A stretch of 64,000 nucleotides of DNA from Icerya purchasi (Eukaryota > Arthropoda > Insecta > Hemiptera > Monophlebidae), in NCBI GenBank assembly GCA_039619475.1, contig CM077116.1:462829576-462893575 (forward strand), written 5' to 3'. Shown here piece after piece: positions 1-11,937 of this stretch; position 1 is the stretch's first letter, and each line of letters begins with the position of its first letter. Under the pieces are notes generated by a model. That model saw only the letters and a program-made list of their open reading frames with translations. It did not search any database and had not been told where the DNA came from. The translations under genes were made by a program, and so were the position numbers.

Positions 1-1425
1 GTTCTATCCTTGATTACTGTTGTTTTATCTATGGAAATTCCGCTAGATCCCTGCTTTCCAAACTGAACTACTGTGTCAAGAACATTTGTCTTTGCCTTCG
101 TCTGGGAACTAAAAAGTTTATTCCTATCTCTGCTTTACATGTCGAATCACTCATTCCTCCTCTTCCTCCTCCTTTCATTCGGAGGTCTTATCTAGACTAC
201 CGTTTTCTAATCAAACGCCTACCTATTTCTTCTTCTTCCACTCTTGTTAATTTATATTCTTCTATCCACTGCAACTGGCGTTTTTCCACCAACAAAACGA
301 GTGCTGTCTTTCATTTCTATTCGCCTCTCTCAGTTATCACCATACATTTATTTTTACGACAAACTGCCATAATTTCCTGTCGGTTTTTCCACCCTCCTAC
401 ATTCTATCAATTGTCTTTTCTCAGCTTGCCTTACCAAATCTATCCTTCAACATGTTGTTAAATCAGAGTTTTTAATTACCTTACACTCTCTTTTCCCCAA
501 TCACTTTACGATCTTTATTGACGGCTTCAAGAGACCCAATGGAGTTGGTTCAGCCTTCCTTTATCTTTCCTTAAATTACTCAGAAGCCTTTAAATTTCCC
601 TCCTTCTACTCAGTTTTCTATACCGAATTTACTGCTATCCTGCGTGCTGTCATTTTTATTACTCCTTCTCTAGTTTTTCATAAAGTCCGCATTATATCAG
701 ATTCCCCCCGTGTCTTACAAGCTATTTCATCTTCTTTTCCCTTCTCCTTCTCCTGATTAGGTAATCCTTCTCATACGCTCTCTCATCTACAACATTTTCC
801 TTTTTCACTTTACCCAAATTGACCTACTGTGCATTCCTGGACATTCTGGAATCGAAGGTAACGACTCAGTCGATATACTAGCCCGTTCATCTTCTTTTAC
901 CAGTAGATTTTTAAACTTTTTTTCATCCCGCAATATTAATCTCTTCTCCAAAACTGTTTATTCCAAATTATGGTTGAACTTGTATTCCTCCTCATTCTCA
1001 AATCTGGATTCCTTTTATCTCTTTATCCAGCCTAATCTACCGTCTTATTCCTAGTTCTTCAATTTTCCCGTACACGGTTTGCTTTCTGCTTCCCTCTAGT
1101 TCCTAACTACTCTGTCCTTTTCACCCTTCCTCTCACAACTTTATATGTGACACTGATCGTATTTTATTCGAGTGATCCTGTATCGCTTACCAACGTCCCT
1201 TTATCTACTCTTCGTTTCTATTAATCGGTCTTCCAACTCCTTACTGGGCATCTTTTGTTCTCTCCTTGCCTTTTCTTTCGGTTATCCTGGCACTTGAGTG
1301 ATTTATATTTTCTATATCTGATTGTGTAAACATCTGATTCTATCTCTCTTCCTTTTCCCTCTCCTTGGGCCAATGTTTATTTTGACGAACTGATTATAAT
1401 ACAAAAAAAATAAATAAATTATTAA
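1..1425 (+). mobile_element. Decayed non-LTR retrotransposon: 3' part of RT plus RNase H
   Basis: The plus strand encodes the broken C-terminal half of a retrotransposon polyprotein. Near the start it reads LDYCCFIYGNSARSLLSKLN and PISALHVESLIPPLP, typical of the region after reverse transcriptase. An RNase H domain follows, with FIDGFK...GVGSAF (about 515-560), YTEFTAILRAV, SDSPRVLQA and CIPGHSGIEGNDSVDILAR (about 830-890). A Cys/His-like tail segment CDTDRILFE lies near 1150. Stops and frame changes are frequent. The end is marked by an A-rich tail near 1400-1425. RNase H after RT is found in the I, R1, LOA and related clades; I cannot assign one. The 5' part is outside the window. Confidence 0.85.
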
Positions 1426-2583
1426 ATTGACTCATTTACTGAAATAGGATGATTAAATAAATGTAAAAGCTCTGCAGCAAAAACAATTTATATAGAATGA
1501 TGCAATAAATAAATTTTCTTAACACTAACAATTTATATATAAAGTCTAATAAATTCGTAACTTTGTTATATAAATCGTCACCCAGTATACACAAATTAAG
1601 TATTCCGTCTTAGCCTAAAAGTTGGCTATTGTTTAAGAACGCAATAAATGAAACTGTCGTTTACGATACTTATTATATCAACCAGATTACCATTTACACA
1701 ATCTATGAATGAAACCATTAATCCCTGTTTCCCGATCTAATTGTTTTCAAAAAAATATATCATCTGCTTATTAACAGAACATAATATACATCACACCAAA
1801 CTCTTCAAGCTGCACATTTTTAACTTTATTGGGGAAAATATTGGATTATTGGAGTGTTTCGTAGGTGAAGGATTTGTCAAAACGAATGTCCGTTATATAT
1901 GTAGCGTTATATAGTTACTAATACAACGTGTTTATGTACGGTCTTTATGAAAATTTAACTTTGCTACAGCGGTAAAACTTTAAAATAATTGCATACTACA
2001 GTTTTCTTGGTTATAAGCGATGTTTCTGGTGGAGTATCTTCTTTGTTGCACTATCATGTGTAAGAAGATTGGCAGTTGACATATTAACAGAACTCTTAAT
2101 TAAATATTCAAAGTTCTCTCCGACTATTCGCTATTATTTATTAATTGTACTGAGCTAAGTGAAATCGGTTTTTTAATTTAATAAAAATATGTGTTTTAAA
2201 TTATAAATCAATGAAAAATATAAGCGTTACAGACTGACGATATCCTCAGATTGGTATGCAGCTTTGTGGATCATAGCCTATTTTGACTATTAACAAAAAG
2301 GGAAAAAAAGGGGGGCCATAAGAAAAAAAAAAAAAAAATTTTTTTAAGAAATTTACGAGTATTTTACGGCAGTCGTAATATTTAAAACATACCTTTTTAC
2401 GTTGCTTTTTCGATTTGTTTACAGTGCATTGGATATTATTTTTAAAATGGCTCTAGTAATTTTACCTTTCAAAATATTATTTTAAGCAAAGAGAAAAAAA
2501 AAAACATATATAATATGTATACGAACGAAGGTAAAGTTGGGCCGCAAAAAATTCCATCGTCATAAATTTTACTTTTTTTACAG
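1426..2583. other. AT-rich intergenic or intronic DNA
   Basis: Mostly AT-rich sequence with short poly(A) and poly(T) runs near 2320-2345. I see no coding or repeat structure. Confidence 0.5.
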
Positions 2584-2688
2584 TTAATGGTTAGCACAAT
2601 TCATAAAGACGTACAAGATGTTGACAAGAAAGTTTCCGATTTGATATCTCGGCTGAATTTTGAACGGGTAGAACGTATGCAAAATAAG
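2584..2688 (+). CDS. Candidate internal coding exon of an unrecognised gene
   Basis: A 105-bp stretch lies between TTTTTTACAG and GTAAAA and reads 35 codons without stop in phase 0. The peptide is LMVSTIHKDVQDVDKKVSDL then ISRLNFERVERMQNK, with heptad-like hydrophobic spacing that suggests an amphipathic or coiled-coil helix. Its codon-like composition stands out from the AT-rich flanks. It is phase-compatible with the candidate terminal exon at 3664-3750. I do not recognise the protein. It could be the C-terminal part of a larger protein whose upstream exons lie before the window, with the LINE at 1-1425 in an intron. Confidence 0.5.
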
Positions 2689-3663
2689 GTAAAATATATA
2701 TATTTTTGCTGTAAAATTAATGTTTTACTTTAATCACTCACAAGAACGAAAATAATAAATGAATAAATAAACGACCTACGGAAAATGTATTTTGCAGGAA
2801 GATTTTTTTTCTATTATTATTTATTTCAAACATCAGCTGAATTCTAAAGTACATTTATAATTTATCGCTTGATATCCGCCATGTTTTAGATATTATGATG
2901 CGAACTTTATTATGTTACTACGAGTAAATTGGTAGGAAAAATACTTTTATTTTGTTAATAGATATGGGGGAGGTACATTGATTAATAATTAATACGCGCT
3001 TCTTCGCGTTATTAGTCCAGTTCCAGAACGCGTACCGAAAGAAAGTAAAAAACTAACTAGCATGGCATGTGCTTTGACAAATATTTTTGCTCTACTCCGT
3101 TAGCCATCTTATTTTTCTAGTAGGAGGATTTGACTTTGGATAGACTTCAATTTCAGCCACATTTGGGTTTGAAGATAAATTTCATTCATTTGTTAACAAC
3201 CCGCCCGCACGGAAATAAACTGCAATAGAAGAAAATATATTGCTAAAAATGTTTTTTACTTTTTAACGCGGAAGATTGCAATAGGCAATAAGTAAGTTTA
3301 AACGTTGAACTTTATGTACAAAAATTAACCCTTAATGCGCAAGAGAAGTTAACTTCCTAGAGTAAGAAGAAAGAAGAATAAAACGATAATTATAAGATTG
3401 GTTGCTACTACAATTTTTCCAACAGAAATTTCGCATGTAGCTTGCAAAGTCATGCAAACACTAAAACCGTATCACTTCAAATGCTATACAGTACGTAACT
3501 TTACGCGATGTTATATTAACAATTCCATTAAAAGTAATATAGTCGGCGAGCGGAATTTTCCAGAAACATCATGAGCCCCGAGAGTAATTAATAATGCGCA
3601 ATGCGTATTGGTTTTGCTTAATAAAATGGTAACATCATTTTAGTATATAAAATCATTTTTTAG
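2689..3663 (+). other. Putative intron between the two candidate exons
   Basis: This is AT-rich sequence with no ORF, repeat or transposon that I recognise. It begins GTAAAA and ends TTTTTTTAG if the flanking exons are real. Confidence 0.35.
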
Positions 3664-3750
3664 GTACCGAAGGCCAGTACAAACGGCGTACAGCATTTGT
3701 CATTACCAAAAACAATTGAAACTCTTCCGCAGATTACGCAAAGCAGATAG
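3664..3750 (+). CDS. Candidate terminal exon of the same unrecognised gene
   Basis: After TTTTTTTAG the sequence reads 28 codons and a TAG stop in phase 0: VPKASTNGVQHLSLPKTIET then LPQITQSR. Joined to 2584-2688 (intron of 975 bp) it would give a 63-residue C-terminus: a charged helix followed by a Ser/Thr/Pro-containing tail. There is no recognisable domain. The support is the splice acceptor, matching phase and peptide-like composition only. Confidence 0.42.
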   Translation, partial: VPKASTNGVQHLSLPKTIETLPQITQSR

Positions 3751-4224
3751 TTTCGAACGGTTTCTATGTCGAGAAAACCAAACAAAAAATGAATTTTTAA
3801 TTATCCGCGTGGAATGATATTGTAAACATTTTACGTAACACATACAAGTATATTTTATGCAAAGTATACGCACATATACATACAAACATACATACATATA
3901 TTTAATATTATGCATTTAAAAAGTCTTCTAAAGCCGGTACTACCCGTCATAAATGCAAAATGTATACACATCTATAACGCGTTACATTATTGCTTGAAAA
4001 TTTCAGTCGGGAAAACTTGTATCAAAATACAGAAATAAATCGATTACTCGCAAAGATAATTAATTAATGAACATACTTATTTAATAATAATAATAATAAT
4101 GATAAACTTAGAGCTGTTACAGGACCTTTATTCCCAAAGTTGTAATAAAATGTCATAATTGCATACATGATGACAATGACAATTGTCGAAGCGCGGATTG
4201 TAAAATTTTGTAGAATGTACCTAA
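3751..4224. other. AT-rich DNA, possible 3' flank of the candidate gene
   Basis: It contains a short (TAA)n run near 4083-4100 and nothing else that I recognise. Confidence 0.4.
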
Positions 4225-4800
4225 AATGAAATACTTAGGGGTTACTATTGATAGTGTAATGTAAGCTGGAAACATCACATTTAGGATTTAAGACAAGCAA
4301 TTCCGGCAATTTATAGTCTTAGGCCTTTGATGATCAAAAGAATTTTAAGGCAACACCATAATGCACACTGATATCATCGAGGTTATCTTACGCCATACTA
4401 GCTTGGGGGGAGGAGAAAATAAATATGAGTATAAAAAAATAAACTCTATTCGTAAGAAAAGTCTCAAACTTGTAGCAAAAAAGAATGATCTAAATCAACA
4501 GAATAGTAATATAAATTGGTAGAAGGAAATGGATAAATTACCGACTAAACTGAAGTATTATCTTTATATTTTATACGATTATAAGCTTCCTCTTCCCGAC
4601 GTTCAAATCAGGATAAAGCCTAAAAGTAAAAATAATTTTATCAATAAAACAAAGGATTCAGTTTTGATTGACCTACTAGGGAAATTTCCGACTGAAATCA
4701 TGAACATAAAGTTACTAGATAATTTTAATTGTTTTATTGGTATTCGGCATAAAAAAATAAGTGTAAGTCGGGATCAGGTGTATTATGTACTACTGTAATT
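4225..4800 (+). mobile_element. LINE remnant, C-terminal end of reverse transcriptase protein
   Basis: Across broken frames the plus strand reads KYLGVTID, then WKHHI, LRQAIPAIYSLRPLMIKRIL and a segment ending AWGG. This is the usual YLG...LR..IP..Y.L...L...YA..AWG stretch downstream of the LINE RT core. An 89-codon open frame (4529-4798) follows, with KTKDSVLIDLLGKFP near its middle. This looks like a different copy of a family similar to the element at 11938-13286. It is a pseudogene fragment. Confidence 0.6.
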
Positions 4801-4999
4801 ATTTTCATAGCCTTTTTTTACAATCATCGAACAATTTGGGCTTATTATCATTATTTTGTAAATAAATTTCCGTATTTTATAAATTTGTTTTACCATTTTT
4901 TTAAGCAAAAATTAGAACAGAATAAATGTTTAATTTTTCGAAGTTTTGGTTACTGCTGTATATCTTTTACAAGATATTTATCATTAAATTATTTTTTGA

Positions 5000-5208
5000 G
5001 ACTTAAAATTTTCGTGCTGTTTGTTATTAACCAGTTGTCGATTTTTTTCGGTCACGTCCATATCTTTTTTTTTTTTTTTTATGGTTCTGATGATGAATAG
5101 AGCACTACTACTATTCGAAAGGTCAACCGAAGGAAAAGATATAGACGTGGTTGTTACCGAAAAAAATCGACAACTGGTTAATAACAAACAGCACTAAAAT
5201 TTAAAGTC
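5000..5208. repeat. Long imperfect hairpin (inverted repeat with about 70-bp arms)
   Basis: The left arm (about 5000-5070) reads GACTTAAAATTTTCGTGCTG and onward. The right arm (about 5131-5208) is its near-perfect reverse complement, ending CAGCACTAAAATTTAAAGTC. Within the arms TTTGTTATTAACCAGTTGTC is identical. The right arm has an insertion of about seven bases. The spacer of about 60 bases includes a T-run. It may be a foldback element or an inverted duplication of a retroelement 3' end. Confidence 0.85.
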
Positions 5209-7477
5209 TTTATTAATAGGTAGTAGTGTAATTTAAAGGTTACCTGTTTCGGGAGCACAATATTTTTAACATAAAAGTGTTTCCTGGAACAGACTTTTTC
5301 ACATCAAGAAATATCTAAAAGTATTAGTCCCAGTAACAGAAAAAAAAAACATAATTCTTCATAAACATTGTCAATTGAGATGTTTATTTTAAAAGTTAAA
5401 CACAAGCAGAAAAGGTTGTGTTATTCTTCATACAATCGATTTTATTGTATTAAAAATGAATTTGTTAGTTGAAAAATGAAAATAAGTAGGGAACAAAAAA
5501 GGAAAAAATGTTTAACGAAAATCAAATCTCTGTTTGGAAATTAGGATTATCAATTAAAATACTGTTTAATTTTTTTTTAAAAAAGATGTTTTAATAAAAA
5601 AGCATTGACCTATTATTTGCTGTTATTAAAATTTATCGCAAAAAAAAAACAACAAAACAATTGCACTACTTATAAGTTAATGTGGAAAAAATTAAAAAAA
5701 CGGAAAAAAAATCTTATATCCCGGATTTACTAGGAAGTAAAAGGAGAAAATGCTTTGGGCGGCACAAACGTATGTGTAATAAAATTAATTTTTATATAAT
5801 TTTAAAACTTGTAAATAAAATATCACAGGATTATTACCAGCAGGATTTGGGAGAATATTATTATTTGAATTAAGGTTTCTGTTGAGCTCTTCCATTAGGA
5901 GATTGAAAGCGATTAGACGGAAAAGATGGAAACTTAGAAGAGGATTTATAAGGAGCTTTTGAGTTACGGTTTTTTATGGATTCTTTCGTGCCTTTCTGAT
6001 TTCCGGATGCAATATTTTCACTCATTTTAAATTCAATTTTAGCTACATTGTGCTCTACACCATCCAGGATAGTAAACGTACGGTACCTGCTCCATCAACT
6101 GTAAACAACCGACAAGCCATACGCGTTTACAGTGCCACTTACAGTATTACTGATGTTATAGACCAGCTCAAAGCGAGAAAACCGGTTTTTATTTTACATC
6201 GGGGAATCTAAAATTTTACAATTTTACACAAACATGACGTCAGAGCTTGTGAATCAGCGCAGCTGCCAAGCGTTCCCCCTTGGCGATGAGAGTACAGTAA
6301 TCGACTATCGAGCTGTATCACTTTAGTAGCCTGCCACTTCAAAAATATTTACGATCTGACTCTAATATTTTAGGATTTCATTGCATAAATGGAAAATTAT
6401 CGAAAAATACGGGGAAAAACCTGGTTTTTTGAAAATGAAAAACTAGTCTAACCCTTTAAAAGTGAAATCAACAGTCAGTTTTCTCCTTATTGTTATAACG
6501 AGAAAATAAAAAAAATAAAACCGAGGCTCTTGCTGAAACAAAACAATTATTTACTGGTGATGATGGAAAATCGAAAAATTTCAGACAAAATATCAGCCAG
6601 TACAATAATGTCACATGTGCTTGATTTCTTTTGAGGCAAAAGTAGATCTGCTTCTTAATCATGATTTATATTGTTTTAGGATTCACGGTATAATCCATTG
6701 CTGAATTTCTCCGTTGTATGCCCAAAATGAAAAAAAAATCGTTTTCGTGGTCAGTTATATATCCTTGAATTTGTGAAGCTAATGAAATTAGAATGTCACA
6801 TTCGACCAATGATAAAATTGGAAATGGTGTATTCAATATTTTGAACATTTACTCAGCAAACATAATCCATAGTTTGGTCGCACAAAAATATGAATCAGAA
6901 GGTCGCTGCAATATTTGAAACGGTCAGCGGAGCACCTTCTTCTCATCGGCATGGAACAGTTTATCGAGAAGACCGTGTTTTGTAAATAGCGATTACGACA
7001 GTACGCACTATGATTCAATGTGTTACACTTTAATTTGAGAACCGGGCTGGTATACAAGAGTGCTGACTGACGGTTTGCGCGTAACTAAAATTCAGAAAAC
7101 GGTGATCGTGAGAGAATTCATATCGTATAAAATTGTTGTAAGAGGTAATGGCCCTGTACATGATTTTAATCCCATTATTAATACAGAAAAACTAACGGCA
7201 CAAATTTGTGTTGACCATTACTGTCACATCGAAGGGACAAACCGAAATTTATTCGAAGGGAACAAACGAAATTTCGAGTAGACATATAGGTTTAACAAAT
7301 GTCCTACAAATGAGAGCTAAAAAAGAAAATCTAAAGGTAGGCAGGATCATTTTACTTTTATCCCTCATTCGTAGTCCTTTCAACACGATGAAATGGCATA
7401 CCTCACATTAATTTACTTTTAACTTCGGCAGATGATAATAAATTCCGAGATCCTAGTGATATTGACCATAAATCACG
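5209..7477. other. Unclassified, partly repeat-like region
   Basis: Short broken open frames occur on both strands (for example 6833-7057 minus and 7060-7281 plus). 6040-6330 and 6850-7290 are richer in GC than their surroundings. I could not match any of this to a family. It may be old transposon sequence connected with the Helitron scrap that follows. Confidence 0.4.
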
Positions 7478-7627
7478 ATAAAATTGAAATATTTTTAAAT
7501 CTCAGATACATCAGCTCTGCTGAAGTTGCTTATAGAATATTTGCAAATCATACGTATAAATAAGCACATCCTGCAGTTCGATTACCCTTTCGTTTGCCCG
7601 GTGGTCAGGATGTTTCTAAAACAGGTA
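7478..7627 (+). pseudogene. Helitron Rep/helicase protein scrap
   Basis: The frame reads DKIEIFLNLRYISSAEVAYR then IFANHTYK, a stop, and HPAVRLPFRLPGGQDV. It matches the conserved (Y/F)L..RY.SA.EA.WR(I/L)F...HP.V..L..HLP..Q.V block between the Rep and helicase parts of Helitron proteins. There is an in-frame stop, and no helicase motifs follow. Recognition rests on this one block. Confidence 0.5.
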
Positions 7628-7739
7628 AGTCTGAAGACGTATTACTTTGAGCTAAATTGCGTAATACTAAGGTTGACTACTGTATGGTTCAAATTAAATA
7701 GTAATCTGCCAATAATAAGTCCATATCCTTATCCTGAGA

Positions 7740-7752
7740 CCCCCCCCCCCCC
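7740..7752 (+). repeat. C13 homopolymer
   Basis: A run of thirteen C lies in otherwise AT-rich DNA. It may form i-motif or G-quadruplex structures, or it may be a sequencing-prone homopolymer. Confidence 0.9.
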
Positions 7753-7889
7753 TATTACACATAGAATTATGTCAATAATCCATGGCACAAATGTAAACAT
7801 TATACAAAAGTAGTGTATACGGTATCTCCCCCAGAAAAGCATTTCTCCCGATTTCCTGATTACTAGAACTGTACAAAAAGAAGAATAGA

Positions 7890-8090
7890 TTTTTTTTGTT
7901 ACTATTGATAATTATACGAATAAAACAGAATTTCGTAATTTATTTCGAGTAAAGTATATTAAAAAATGCATTTATTTTTTGCTTCAAATGATTTTGTATT
8001 ATTAAAAATATTGTTTTTAGCTAATCTTACCTTTTTTTCCCGGTTTTACAACGAAATTCTCGGCTTATTCCCAGTTGGGTGGCCACCCTG
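7890..8090 (-). mobile_element. hAT-like non-autonomous element end
   Basis: On the minus strand the end starts CAGGGTGGCCACCCAACTGGG at 8090. The CAGGG start is typical of hAT terminal inverted repeats. The internal 200 bases resemble 33430-33618 in the same orientation, whose end reads CAGCGGGACCGCTCAACTAGG. No transposase or second terminus is visible. Confidence 0.45.
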
Positions 8091-8366
8091 TTAGACTTTT
8101 TTTTTGAAGATTGTTCTCGAACTTGTCCATCGAATATAGTCTATCAGTTGACTTTACGCGAAATAAAAGAGGCACACTATATCGTACGGGTTTTCTTTAT
8201 TATATTTTGATTTACCTAATATCGATGATTCATTATTATTAATAAAAACTGCAGAACTCGAGCAAATTCCCATTGCTGGTCTGAACACTATGTTATCAAA
8301 TGCAAATAGCGAACAAAGCCCTTTAATCAAAGAAATTGTAATGCATAAAAATTATATCAGTATAAG

Positions 8367-9186
8367 CAGGGCCGGATTAACTATGTTGGGGCTCTTAGGC
8401 AATGCATGTTTCAGGGCTCCCATACCCTTTTACATTTTTGAGCTTTTCGAGCTCAAAAATCTGGTAACTATTTGATAAAACACTTTTTTTGAAAATTTTG
8501 AATTTCGATCTCTTGAACAAATCCACCGATCGAAATGTGATTTGCAGCATTCGATGCAACTTTCAGGCACAAAAAGATGGTTAGCTATAATAAAAACAAT
8601 CCAGCAAGAAATTTTAAAGTTATTTTTAAAAAAAAACACTTTTTTTGAAATTTTTGAACAGCGATATCTCTTGAATGAATCAACCGATTGAGATGCGGTT
8701 TACGGCATTCGACACAGTTTTTTGGGAAATAGAGCTGATTAGTTTTTGGAATTGATCGGTACAAGAGTCTAAAAGTTATTTCAAAAAAACTTTTTTTTGA
8801 AAATTTTATTTTTGAGATTTCTCAAAATCTACCTAGCCGAATCGGTTCAAATTTTCGGGAAATCTAAGTTTAATGGAACCCTTTCGAATACCGTAAACTG
8901 ATTTTCCATTGATCAAGCCATTCAAAAGTTATAAAAGGTTTACATACATATACATTAGGACACCATCGTAAAAATAATCAGAATAGCTTCCTAGGACCTC
9001 AAAACATGGAGATTTAATGAAAACCCGATTTTTAAAAATTGTGGTGAAAAGAATAACATTCCGAATTCTTAAAAATTTCCAATTTTTTTAGCGGGAAGTT
9101 CAAAATTGAAACAAATGAAAGGAAAATATGCGTATCTTTTTTATTAAATCATTTTGTAAAGTAAAATATGTTTAAATATGTACTCT
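8367..9186 (-). repeat. hAT terminus with three degenerate tandem units of about 150 bp
   Basis: At 8367 the plus strand reads CAGGGCCGGATTAACTATG, a hAT-type terminal repeat. It is followed inward by three decayed units beginning at about 8481, 8637 and 8790. Each opens with ACTTTTTTTGAAA and has a segment about a rule-like phrase (sequence near AACC/ATCGG...GATGTG) before AAAGTTAT. Unit length is 150-156 bases. The units separate the terminus from the transposase 3' end at 9187. The opposite terminus was not found near 11260. Confidence 0.6.
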
Positions 9187-11260
9187 TCAAACTTTTTTAG
9201 ATACAAAATTGTTTAAAACATCTTGCAAGTTAACCTTTTCCGATATATCATTTTCAATCGCCATTATCGCCAATGAATTTAAACGGTTTTGAGACATTGA
9301 CGAACGAAGACAGTTTTTGATTAGTTTTGATTTCGAAAAGTTACGGTCATTACATTCGGGAAAGTAGATTGTGCCATATTACCAAAAATCAGTTTATACG
9401 ATTTCTCGGCAGGTACAATTTCCGGTATCCTCTAATTTTAAGATGAAGTACTTGAACACTGCACCGTCTCGTCTACAAACTCAGATTCAATGTCCTCGGA
9501 ATAATGTTTCCTCAACTTTGTACAAGCCTCTCTAATTTCATCGTTGGACTTGGTCGAGAAATCTGTTAGAAATCCAAACAGAGAATTAATTTTCCGGTAA
9601 GCTTCAGGTCGCCGCGACAATTCTATACACAGCATGTCTAGTACAGGCAAATATGTTTAAATTTTTAACTTCACTTTTGCGCTGTGCACGTCCTCTGTAG
9701 ATCCGTCGTCGTGATGCCTTTTCCTTCTTCGCACACAATGATTTTCATCACTGTATTGGGTATCAGTTTTTTCATTTGCCTTCATCTCGTAATCGTCAAA
9801 TAATTCTCTCTATGAAAATAAAAGATCTAAAAGCGAATTTAAAAGATCGACTGCCGTTAGAAGTTCAATAGTTGTTGTTTGTAGAGATATGACACCATTG
9901 ATTCGATCTAGTGTGGCAGCCCAAAACACTGCCATTACGGAATTTTCCTTTTTTTTCCAAATCTTTTAATAGACATCTGGCCTCGTGAATCACTTGTGAT
10001 GTCTGAATCTCATCACCAGCAATAGACTCCAAAGCTTTTTGGAAACTGTTGTAACCTTTTGACAAAGCCTTAGTCGCATCGGCCCTTGCACACTGCTACC
10101 TTGTGTCGGATACTCTTTTCAGAACTAGTGACGAGCATTGCTTACGTTCATCACCTTTTTCAAGATGTTTGAGCATAATTGCCCAGCAATGAGTTGATGC
10201 CGAAAAAAAACTAATCCGAAGAATGAGATTGCTCCAACGCAGCCCTCCGCAGCACGTACTCCAACCAAATTCAGTGAGTCCGTTGCACATGGAACGTAGT
10301 GTGCGAGATTTATTTTCTTAAATGAGCCTGCAGAAGAACCAGACATATTTGATACATTATCGTAAGACTGGCCTCTCAGTTTTTTTATATCCATGTTATA
10401 TTGGTTTAAAAAAATTTTAATTGTGGTGACTAGTTTTCTTCCCCTTTGTGACTTTCTATAGGAATAAATGTAAGGAAACGTTCTGCTACTTCTTCATTTC
10501 ATGTAACGTATCACAGCACTACAGTCAACTGATCAGTTTGAGATATGCCTGGTGTCGAATCGACGATTATTGAGAAATATTTGGCCTCAATAATTTCATT
10601 AACGATGAATTTTAAAACCTTATTTCCCAATATTTCAATAAGTTCCTTGCAAATCGCTGAAGACAAATATGATTGTTTTCCCTATCCTACATTACAATAT
10701 TTGGCTAAATGCGAACTAAGGAACGGGTCATACCGCGCGATTAACTCTAAAATTCCCAAATAGTTGCCATTATGTTGAGAACCAAGAACGTCATTACCAC
10801 CACGAAATGCTAATAAACGGGATGATAAAAATGTAATTACTGAGACCACTCTTTCTAAAACTTTCATCTAATATTCTCTTTCTTTGTTGAATGTAATTCC
10901 CAAAGAGGAGTCGATTCGTCCGTGAATAGGTCGTCTACTAATCAGTGTCTGTACACATACTCGGCGATTGAATTCGGCGCGACGCACTTTTCAATTTTAC
11001 CACCACTTATATGTTTCCGAAAAAACACAGATTGAAAAAAAAATATTTTGCTATCGTCGTATTGGCGGCTTGAAGCAGAAAAATCACACTCAAAGTGTTG
11101 ACGTTCGTTAGAATCTCCTAGCAGACCAAAAATGTTGTATGTCGTTGGTAATATTTTGCCATAAGCCAATGTCATTCTGGTATTCTACTCCTAGATGGAT
11201 TATGTTTTGGTGCAGTAATTGGACTTCGGTCTCGGCCTCACTTTTCTCTGCATCTACTTA
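9187..11260 (-). pseudogene. hAT-family transposase-like protein (DUF4371 type), broken
   Basis: Reading the minus strand in order: a poorly preserved zinc-finger part (10942-11175); VLERVVSVITFLSSRLLAF and NGNYLGILELIARYDPFL (10867-10682); YFSIIVDSTPG and QTDQLTVVLRYV (about 10600-10500); GQSYDNVSNMSGSSAG with NLAHYVPCATDSLNLVGV (10394-10250); a middle segment (10065-9865); PVLDMLCIELSRRPEAYRKI (9650); and the C-terminal dimerisation region KNCLRSSMSQNRLNSLAIM, ending at a stop at 9187. These are hallmarks of the zinc-finger MYM-type-1-like/DUF4371 hAT proteins common in hemipteran and other insect genomes. Frameshifts and stops separate the blocks, so no intact protein exists. Confidence 0.88.
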
Positions 11261-11937
11261 AGTAGCTGTTTCCTGATCCTGGCCAATCTGTTCAGAACAC
11301 AAGTAATACCTAATCACTAAAATTACAGTACTTGCTTTTGTTTCTGTGTACAAAAATACTTTTGATTTCACTCAATGGCAATCTTATAATTCTTAGTCGC
11401 TATAGTACGTTCAAAAATAGGAAACTTCTATCACATCATAAAGAGAAGATTAGAGCGCAAGCACTTAAAACATACGATAGTTTTCACTCCTCACACTTAA
11501 AAACCCACCTGTTAATGGTTTTTGCAAAAATATCCTAATTAAATCATCTCAAAACCAGCAAAAATATGACGATGTAATATAAAAAAGCAACCCAATAATA
11601 TTGTCATTGAGGGTTTGCTACATACAAATCTTCAAATTTGATTTCCACCCGAAGAACCATTTTCAATCGACATTAAATTTCCACCTTTATGGTCGCCTAT
11701 TTAAAATGTTTAAGCTAACTATAAGCAGAAGGCCAGTCTGCATGTCAAGTTCCTAACTTTCTACGCTTAATATTGATCATGGCGAATATCTCATCACTGT
11801 ACATTTTAATCGAAAGGGTGATTTAACTGGTTTTTCCGTGTTTATTATTTCAGAAACTGAAATTGTTAATGAAATTTAAAGCGATAGCGTTTCTAAAAAT
11901 ACTTCTCCTGCTACCTGAATAGGATGAAATTAGGGTT
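11261..11937. other. Unclassified spacer between hAT and LINE remnants
   Basis: Short unsupported open frames only. It may include the missing hAT terminus or the 5' part of the following LINE, but neither is recognisable. Confidence 0.35.
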
